Origin: Acidobacteriota bacterium
GTDB taxonomy: Bacteria > Acidobacteriota > Polarisedimenticolia > J045
DNA length: 10,567 bases
Direction of reading: 5' to 3'
Assembly: GCA_024276295.1 (NCBI GenBank)
Contig: JAJRXN010000265.1
Span: 1-10,567, forward strand
Part shown: one piece after another, positions 5,727 through 10,567 of the stretch
Layout of the letters: every line of letters starts with the position of its first letter
How positions within the stretch are numbered: the first letter of the stretch is position 1
The notes under the pieces: model-generated
Database searches by the model: none
Told to the model about the DNA's origin: nothing
The model's input: only the letters and a program-made list of their open reading frames with translations
Made by a program: the position numbers and the translations under genes

Positions 5727-5765
5727 AAAAAAACGGTCCACACGCCAGCGCGCGGCATGCGGCCG
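5727..5765 (-). terminator. Intrinsic terminator or attenuator between korB and rplM
   Basis: Read on the minus strand, bases 5765-5754 (starting CGGCCGCATGCC) pair with 5746-5734 (ending GTGGACCG). This gives a stem of about 12 pairs, including two G-U pairs, with one bulged A (5737) and a 7-base loop. Seven T residues (5733-5727) follow directly. This is the only run of seven T on the coding strand that I noticed, and the hairpin abuts it with no spacer, which is the textbook intrinsic terminator layout. It lies 52 bases after the korB stop, so it can end the korAB transcript. It also lies downstream of the candidate rplM promoter, so it would act as an attenuator for that transcript. Confidence 0.75.
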
Positions 5766-5775
5766 TCGGCGGGAG

Positions 5776-5804
5776 AGGCTACCGACTGCCCGAGGAGGTG
5801 TCAA
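5776..5804 (-). promoter_or_regulatory. Sigma-70-type promoter candidate for the rplM operon
   Basis: On the minus strand a perfect -35 box TTGACA (5804-5799) is followed after exactly 17 bases by TAGCCT (5781-5776). TAGCCT keeps the important first, second and last bases of the -10 consensus. Transcription would begin near 5769, giving a leader of about 75 bases before rplM. It lies 13 bases beyond the korB stop. The predicted start is only a few bases before the terminator-like hairpin, so most transcripts would meet that hairpin at once. The -10 box is only a partial match, so the call is likely but not certain. Confidence 0.6.
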
Positions 5805-5817
5805 GCAAACGGCGCCA

Positions 5818-6825
5818 TCAGTCGACGGTCCATGCGTTCGGACCGGCCAGCAGGTCGGCCAGCCCCCCCTCGCGCCCCGCGCGCCGGGCCTCGCGGCGCC
5901 GGCGGAGGACCTGGTCGAGGGCCGGGGCCTCGACGTCACGGAACACGCCGATCGGCACCGGCCGGTCCAGCCGGGCCAGCAGGTCGGGAACCGCGCTGTC
6001 GACGGCCCGCTCGTCGTGGGTCAGTACGCGCCGCGGTTCGGCCTCGGCGTCGACCGTGACCAGCCGCCCGCCGGCGTCGAGGGCCAGGCCCGACCGTCCC
6101 TCGGGGCCGAAGCGCAGCGGCGCCCCGTGATCGAGCTGGAGGACGTTCTCCGCCTTTCCCGCCTTGCCCGTGACGTCGGCGAAGGCCCCGTCGTTGAAGA
6201 TGTTGCAGTTCTGGAGGATCTCGACCAGCGCCGCTCCTTCGTGAGCCGCGGCCCGCGCGAGCATCCGCTGGAGGTGCGGGCCGAAGCGGTCCACCGAACG
6301 CGCGACGAACGTCGCCCCGGCCGCCAAGGCCAGGGCCACCGGCCGGAACGGAGGATCCGTCACCCCCTCGGGGGTCGACGGCGTCGTCTTGCCGGGCTCG
6401 GATGTCGGCGAGGCCTGGCCCTTGGTCAGCCCGTAGATCCGGTTGTTGAAGAGCAGGATCCTGATGCCGACGTTCCGGCGCAGGGCATGGAGGAGGTGTC
6501 CGGCGCCGATCGCCAGCGCGTCGCCGTCGCCCGTGACGACCCAGACCGACAGATCGGGACGCACGAGCTTGATTCCGGTCGCCACCCCGGGGGCACGGCC
6601 ATGGACCGTGTGGAAGCCGTAGGTGTTCATGTAGTACGGAAAGCGGCTCGAACAGCCGATTCCCGAGACGATCACGAACCGTTCCCGCGGGATGCCCAAG
6701 CCGGCGAACACCGTCTGGACCGAGGCCAGGATCGAGTAGTCGCCGCACCCGGGACACCAGCGCACGTCCTGGTCGTTCTGGAAGTCCCTGCGCGTCAGCT
6801 TCGGACGGGTGCCGCCGCCGCTCAT
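5818..6825 (-). CDS. korB: 2-oxoacid (probably 2-oxoglutarate):ferredoxin oxidoreductase, beta subunit
   Basis: The beta subunit carries thiamine diphosphate (TPP) and a [4Fe-4S] cluster. With KorA it converts a 2-oxoacid plus CoA to acyl-CoA and CO2 while reducing ferredoxin, or runs in reverse. Cluster cysteines are visible at WCPGCG (Cys24, Cys27), GIGCSS (Cys58) and QNCNIF (Cys207). The TPP motif is GDGDALAIG (99-107) followed by NNRIYGLTKGQ (127-137), the usual GDG...NN spacing. The 335-residue protein ends in the PIGVFRDVEAP...LL form seen in KorB of the actinobacterial and Bacteroidetes type, and has no separate ferredoxin domain. The ATG overlaps the korA stop by 4 bases and has GGAGG 6 bases upstream, so the two subunits are coupled. 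Substrate choice is inferred from family resemblance; pyruvate or a broad range of 2-oxoacids cannot be excluded. Confidence 0.9.
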   Translation of the reverse strand: MSGGGTRPKLTRRDFQNDQDVRWCPGCGDYSILASVQTVFAGLGIPRERFVIVSGIGCSSRFPYYMNTYGFHTVHGRAPGVATGIKLVRPDLSVWVVTGDGDALAIGAGHLLHALRRNVGIRILLFNNRIYGLTKGQASPTSEPGKTTPSTPEGVTDPPFRPVALALAAGATFVARSVDRFGPHLQRMLARAAAHEGAALVEILQNCNIFNDGAFADVTGKAGKAENVLQLDHGAPLRFGPEGRSGLALDAGGRLVTVDAEAEPRRVLTHDERAVDSAVPDLLARLDRPVPIGVFRDVEAPALDQVLRRRREARRAGREGGLADLLAGPNAWTVD

Positions 6826-8696
6826 GACCAGCCTCCGGAAAGGGATGCGGCGATGCGCTCCCGCAGCTCGTCGACCCGCAGCGGCAGGCCGCGGATCCGG
6901 GCGAAGCTCTCCACGTCGACCCCGAGCTGGCCGCGGAGCAGCATCGCGAGCTGGCCCCGATTCCGTTCGGCGACGAGGACCCGGGGAAACCGGGCGAGCA
7001 GCTCGCCGAGCCCCCGCGGCAGCGGGTTGAGATGCCGCAGGTGGACACTCGCCACCCGACGGTCCTGCGCACGCTCCGCCCGGACCGCCTCGGTGATCGC
7101 GCCCCAGGTGCCGCCCCAGCCGACGACGACCAGCTCGTCGTCCGGCTCCCCCTCCTCGAGCGCGGCGGGCGGAAGGTCGTCCGCGATGCGGGCGATCCTG
7201 GCCGCCCGGGCGGCGATCATCCGCTCGTGGTTCTCCGGATCGTACGACACGCGGCCCTGGGGATCCTTTTCGAGACCGCCGATCCGATATTCCAGTCCGG
7301 GCGTGCCCGGCACGACCCATGGCCTGGCCAGCGTCTCGGGGTCGCGGACGTAGGCGCCGGCGAACTGCGCGGGATCGGACAGGAACCGGGGGCGGATCTC
7401 GGGCAGCTCGTCCTCTCCGGGGACACGGAACGGCTCGGAACCGTTGGCCAGGTACCCTTCCGAGAGCACGACGACCGGGGTCATCGAGCGCAGCGCGATC
7501 CGGGCCGCCTCGAGCACGACCCAGAAGCAGTCCCCGGGAGAGCGCGGGGCGAGCACCGGCAGCGGAGCTTCGCCATGCCGGCCGAACAGGGCCAGCAGCA
7601 GGTCGGCCTGCTCGGTCCTGGTCGGCAGGCCGGTCGACGGACCGCCGCGCTGGACGTCGATCACGAGCAGCGGCAGCTCCGTCATCACCGCCAGGCCGAG
7701 GAACTCCCCCTTGAGCGCCAGCCCGGGACCGCTGGTCGTCGTCACGCCGAGCCCGCCGGCGAACGACGCTCCGATCGCGGCGCCGATGGCGCCGATCTCG
7801 TCTTCGGCCTGGAAGGTCGTGACGCCGAACGCCTCGAGCCGGCTGCTGCGATGCAGGATCGTCGACGCGGGCGTGATCGGGTACGAGGCGAGCAGGACGT
7901 CGAGTCCCGAACGCTCGGCGATCGTCGCCAGCGCGAGGGAGATCGCCTCGTTGCCGTCCAGGCCCCGGTAGACCCCCGGCGCGAGGCGCGCGGGCGGGAG
8001 TTCCACCGGCGTCTCGAAGACCCGCGCCGTGTCGCCGAAGTGGTAGCCGGCGGCCAGGGCCTTTCCGTTGGCCCGGGCCAGTTCGGGCCGGTCGTGGAAC
8101 TTCCGTTCGATCCAGCGAAGGGTCGGGTCGAGCGGGCGCCCGAACATCCAGTAGAGCAGGCCGAGCGCGAAGAAGTTCTTGCACCGCTCGACCTGGCGCG
8201 CCGTCAGCCCGCTGTCGGCCAGCGCCTCGCGCGTCAGCTTCCCGATCTCGATCGCGTGGACGCGGTAGCCTTCGAGCGAGCCGTCCTCGAGCGGATTCCG
8301 CTCGTACGACGCCTTGCGCAGTCCCCTCTCGTCGTCGAAGGCGCTGCTGTTGACGATCAGCACGCCGCCCGGCCGCAGGCCGGGCAGGTTGACCCGCAGG
8401 GCCGCCGGGTTGAACGCGACGAGCACGTCCGCCCGGTCGCCCGGCGTGAGGACCTCGGTCGACGAGAACTGGATCTGAAACCCGGACACCCCCGCCAGGG
8501 TCCCGGTCGGCGCACGGATCTCTGCCGGAAAGTCGGGGAGCGTCGCCAGGTCGTGCCCGGCCAGGGCCGTGGAGCCGGCAAAGCGGCCGCCGGTCACCTG
8601 GATGCCGTCACCGGAGTCCCCGGCGATCCGTACCGTGACGCGCTCCGGCCGGTCGCCCGGCCCGGAAAGCCCCGCGGACTGGGGTTCGGATGTCAT
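6822..8696 (-). CDS. korA: 2-oxoacid (probably 2-oxoglutarate):ferredoxin oxidoreductase, fused gamma-alpha subunit
   Basis: Partner of KorB. The 624-residue chain begins with the gamma domain (about 20-195): VRIAGDSGDGIQVTGGRF at 22-39, LPDFPAEIRAPTG at 53-65 and VLVAFNPAAL at 91-100. The alpha pyrimidine-binding domain follows (about 248-415): GNEAISLALA, the signature SYPITPAST (271-279, whose Thr275 corresponds to the 2-oxoacid-contacting Thr), FQAEDEIGAIGAAIGASFAG (295-314), TTSGPGLALKGEF and QRGGPSTGLPTRTEQADL (349-366). A transketolase-C-like domain lies at about 520-615 (VVVGWGGTWGAI, VASVHLRHLNPLP). This gamma-alpha fusion is normal for two-subunit enzymes such as mycobacterial KorAB. 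The start is the ATG at 8696; GAGGAG lies 11 bases upstream, somewhat far, but no nearer start fits. A 99-base gap separates it from the M16-like gene. Confidence 0.92.
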   Translation of the reverse strand: MTSEPQSAGLSGPGDRPERVTVRIAGDSGDGIQVTGGRFAGSTALAGHDLATLPDFPAEIRAPTGTLAGVSGFQIQFSSTEVLTPGDRADVLVAFNPAALRVNLPGLRPGGVLIVNSSAFDDERGLRKASYERNPLEDGSLEGYRVHAIEIGKLTREALADSGLTARQVERCKNFFALGLLYWMFGRPLDPTLRWIERKFHDRPELARANGKALAAGYHFGDTARVFETPVELPPARLAPGVYRGLDGNEAISLALATIAERSGLDVLLASYPITPASTILHRSSRLEAFGVTTFQAEDEIGAIGAAIGASFAGGLGVTTTSGPGLALKGEFLGLAVMTELPLLVIDVQRGGPSTGLPTRTEQADLLLALFGRHGEAPLPVLAPRSPGDCFWVVLEAARIALRSMTPVVVLSEGYLANGSEPFRVPGEDELPEIRPRFLSDPAQFAGAYVRDPETLARPWVVPGTPGLEYRIGGLEKDPQGRVSYDPENHERMIAARAARIARIADDLPPAALEEGEPDDELVVVGWGGTWGAITEAVRAERAQDRRVASVHLRHLNPLPRGLGELLARFPRVLVAERNRGQLAMLLRGQLGVDVESFARIRGLPLRVDELRERIAASLSGGWS

Positions 8697-8707
8697 CGCT
8701 CGCGATT

Positions 8708-8713
8708 CTCCTC
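8708..8713 (-). promoter_or_regulatory. Ribosome-binding site of korA (long spacing)
   Basis: GAGGAG on the minus strand, 11 bases before the ATG at 8696. It is the only good Shine-Dalgarno match upstream of korA. The long spacing may mean modest translation, but no in-frame alternative start lies closer. Confidence 0.5.
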
Positions 8714-8795
8714 ACGTTCGGCCGCCGGTTCACGGCGAGCACGACGAATGTTAGCCCTCACGACGGGCCGACGCCGCGACGCGCCGGGCAGCGTC

Positions 8796-10567
8796 TCAGG
8801 GGACCGCCGGGGTGCGCGGCGCCCCGAAAGGCGACCAGGCCACCAGCTCCGCCGTGCGCACGAACCCGAGTCCGTCCCGGACGCGCGCCCGGCGGACCAG
8901 CCTCGCGCGCAAGTCGATGGTCCAGGACAGCGGCTCGAGGACCTCGCCGGCGTCCGGCCCCGCATCCCCGATCGTCTCGAGCCGGAGGACGGGTGCCTCG
9001 GATGCGCCGGGAACCAGCCGGACGCGCAGGCCTCCCCCTTCCTTTTCGAAGACCAGCGCCGGGTCCCCGGCCCCGGGTTCATCGCGGATCGAAAGCCGCC
9101 CTGCCAGTGCGGCCGCGACCAGCCAGGCCGGCTCCAGGCCGAGCACGCCCGGCTCTTCGACGCCCGGAACGTCGGTCTGCCCTTCCCTTCCACCGCGGAA
9201 CGTCACCATCGCCGCGGTGCCGTCGCGGACGAGATCGACCACCAGCTCCCCGACACCGATCGGCGTCGGTGCGGTCAGCCGGTACCGCGCCTCGTAGCCC
9301 TGCGCGAGCCGCGCCGGCGTCCATCCGGGCGCGAGAGCATCGAACAGCCGGCGGGCGCGGTCGACCGCCGCCGGTCCGGACACCGGATCATCGCCCGCCG
9401 CGCCCGGGGCGCCCCACTCCGGCCCGGAGACCGCCCAGCGCAGCATGGCCACCGGGGGGCCGCCGAGCAGTTCGGTCGCCGCCGGGTCGACCGGACCGGA
9501 GACGACGACGATCGGCCGCTCGTCCGCGAGGATCTCCCGCGCCAGTTCCGCCACCTTCCGGGCGAACCGGCCTGCCGCACGGCGGCGGCGCACGTCCGGG
9601 AGATCGGGGACGCCGAACACGGCGCCGTCGAGCGCTCGGTCGAGCCCGTCAGCCCCCCGGGCGGCCGCCCGGAAGCGGCGGACCGCCGCCGAGAGCATCT
9701 CGCGCGAAGGCTCGCGCTCGCGCAGGCGGGCGATCGCCTGCCAGACGAGCCGGATCGCGTCGCGATCGAGCGGACGGTCCGTGACGAGCTGGAAGGCCAG
9801 CAGCCCGCCTCCTCCCTCGCCCGGGAACCAGTGGACGGCTCCCAGCATCCCGGGCTCGTCGGCGAGTCCCACCGCGAGCTGCTGGATGAAGGACCCCTCG
9901 CCACGCGCGGCGATCTCGACGAGCGCGGAGAGCGATGCCGCCCGGTGCGCGCCGGTCGCCGCCGGCACCGGATACGCGAACGTCAGGCCGGCCCGTTTCG
10001 CCGGGGCGTCGCCGGCGGCGCGTCCGGCGTCGATCACGAGGCGCCCCGCCTCGGCGGTCGTGTCGGCGTCTCTCCCGGGCGCCGCCCTGGCCGGTGGAGG
10101 AGCCGCCCCCCCGGCCGGCCCGACCAGGCCGCGCAGATCCCGGGACCCGGCGACGATGATCCGGGCCGCCGGGGCGATGTCCGCCCAGCAGTCCGCGGCG
10201 GCACGGACCGCGTCCGGCACGAGCCGCGCGAGCCGTTCCGCATCGAGCGGCGGCGCGATCGAGGGATCGAACTCGTGCGCCGCCAGGCGTGCGGCGTCGA
10301 GCATGCGCGCTCCGGGATCCTCCCGACGCGCCACCGCCTCGGCATGGAGCCGCCGGATCGCGTCGTCGATCTCGCCCCGGGCCAGAGACGGCCCGGCGGA
10401 CAGCCCCCGCGCCGACTCCGCCAGCGCCGCGGCGTCGCAGCGCTGCCGGGCGAGGCGCGAGACGACGACGCGCCCCGCATCGACGCGCCATCGCCGCACC
10501 GGCAGCGGCACCGCCTCGCCGATCCGCTCCGCCAGGGCGTCGAGCGCCACGGTGGCCTGCTCGGGCC
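8796..10567 (-). CDS. M16 (insulinase/pitrilysin-like) family protein with an extra C-terminal region, 5' end outside window
   Basis: The frame is open to the window edge, so the true start lies upstream; the GTG at 10550 is probably internal. Residue numbers below count from that GTG. Residues 1-140 resemble the end of an M16 domain: a helical stretch with EIDDAIRRLHAEAV (60-73), LDAARLAAHEFD (84-95), then AARIIVAGSRD (128-138) like the family's IVVxGD strand. A second M16 domain follows (about 186-365): GLTFAYPVPAATG, LVEIAARGEGSFIQQLA (210-226), FQLVTDRPLD (253-262), SREMLSAAVRRFR (282-294) and RPIVVVSGPVD (345-355). The Arg and Tyr usual in the LRExxGLAY motif are not evident, so this domain looks divergent. 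Residues about 390-575 form an extra, beta-rich-looking region of unknown role. Any catalytic HxxEH would lie outside the window, so activity cannot be judged. M16 members act as zinc proteases or inactive partners, often in the periplasm. Confidence 0.7.
   Translation of the reverse strand, partial: PEQATVALDALAERIGEAVPLPVRRWRVDAGRVVVSRLARQRCDAAALAESARGLSAGPSLARGEIDDAIRRLHAEAVARREDPGARMLDAARLAAHEFDPSIAPPLDAERLARLVPDAVRAAADCWADIAPAARIIVAGSRDLRGLVGPAGGAAPPPARAAPGRDADTTAEAGRLVIDAGRAAGDAPAKRAGLTFAYPVPAATGAHRAASLSALVEIAARGEGSFIQQLAVGLADEPGMLGAVHWFPGEGGGGLLAFQLVTDRPLDRDAIRLVWQAIARLREREPSREMLSAAVRRFRAAARGADGLDRALDGAVFGVPDLPDVRRRRAAGRFARKVAELAREILADERPIVVVSGPVDPAATELLGGPPVAMLRWAVSGPEWGAPGAAGDDPVSGPAAVDRARRLFDALAPGWTPARLAQGYEARYRLTAPTPIGVGELVVDLVRDGTAAMVTFRGGREGQTDVPGVEEPGVLGLEPAWLVAAALAGRLSIRDEPGAGDPALVFEKEGGGLRVRLVPGASEAPVLRLETIGDAGPDAGEVLEPLSWTIDLRARLVRRARVRDGLGFVRTAELVAWSPFGAPRTPAVP

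Noticed and set aside
5694..5939. Extension of rplM upstream of its ATG
   Set aside because: The in-frame extension crosses the terminator and promoter gap and the end of korB, has no L13 homology, and the ATG at 5693 has a proper AAGGA ribosome-binding site.
6826..8184. Upstream extension of the korB reading frame to 8184 through the korA gene
   Set aside because: The extension is out of frame with korA, is Arg/Pro-rich and has no motif. The korB ATG at 6825 has a good ribosome-binding site and starts a canonical beta subunit.
8697..8795. Possible promoter for korAB (TAACAT at 8748-8753) and short hairpins (8723-8737 and 8778-8795)
   Set aside because: No acceptable -35 box lies 15-18 bases upstream of TAACAT. 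The hairpins are only 5 bp and lack T-runs. I see no convincing promoter or terminator in this 99-base gap.
1..10567. A novel defence, mobile or biosynthetic system
   Set aside because: All genes are conserved housekeeping genes or a common peptidase family in one orientation. There are no transposase, integrase, toxin-antitoxin, CRISPR or tRNA-associated insertion features and no compositional break.

Overview
This is a GC-rich bacterial housekeeping region (roughly 70% G+C by eye). Every gene I can support lies on the minus strand, so transcription runs from high to low coordinates. Twelve protein genes are present and the two at the window edges are cut. There is no RNA gene, CRISPR array, insertion sequence, prophage or other mobile element. 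No gap between genes exceeds about 125 bases. The phylum cannot be fixed from this sequence. The short (201-residue) EF-Ts, the ferredoxin-linked KorAB enzyme and the high GC would fit several lineages, for example Acidobacteriota or similar uncultured groups, and that guess is weak.

Layout in the direction of transcription. The window opens (10567-8796) with the C-terminal part of a large M16-type (insulinase-like) protein that carries an extra C-terminal region. After a 99-base gap come korA and korB (8696-5818), overlapping by 4 bases. They encode a 2-oxoacid (probably 2-oxoglutarate):ferredoxin oxidoreductase whose gamma and alpha parts are fused. A 124-base gap follows. It holds a promoter-like sequence with a perfect TTGACA box and then an intrinsic terminator with a T7 tail, both ahead of rplM. 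Next is a translation operon: rplM-rpsI (ribosomal proteins L13 and S9), rpsB-tsf (S2 and EF-Ts), pyrH (UMP kinase) and frr (ribosome recycling factor). It runs without a break into ispD-ispF (isoprenoid precursor synthesis by the MEP pathway) and the 5' part of an rlmB-like 23S rRNA 2'-O-methyltransferase gene that leaves the window at base 1.

The genes make ribosomal proteins (rplM, rpsI, rpsB), factors that act on the ribosome (tsf, frr), an rRNA modification enzyme (rlmB), a pyrimidine nucleotide for RNA synthesis (pyrH) and isoprenoid precursors (ispDF). KorAB feeds or drains central carbon metabolism using ferredoxin. Four junctions from rplM-rpsI and frr-ispD to ispF-rlmB overlap by 1 or 4 bases, which suggests translational coupling. 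The four real gaps between rpsI and frr each contain a short GC-rich inverted repeat.

I found no previously undescribed multi-gene system here. The most interesting signals are regulatory. One is the promoter-terminator arrangement in the rplM leader, including a near-copy of the terminator's 3' arm at the rplM ribosome-binding site. Another is the hairpin in every gap of the rpsI-frr run, including an 18-base perfect palindrome next to the pyrH ribosome-binding site. The last is the unusual joining of the rpsB-tsf-pyrH-frr and ispD-ispF-rlmB gene groups.
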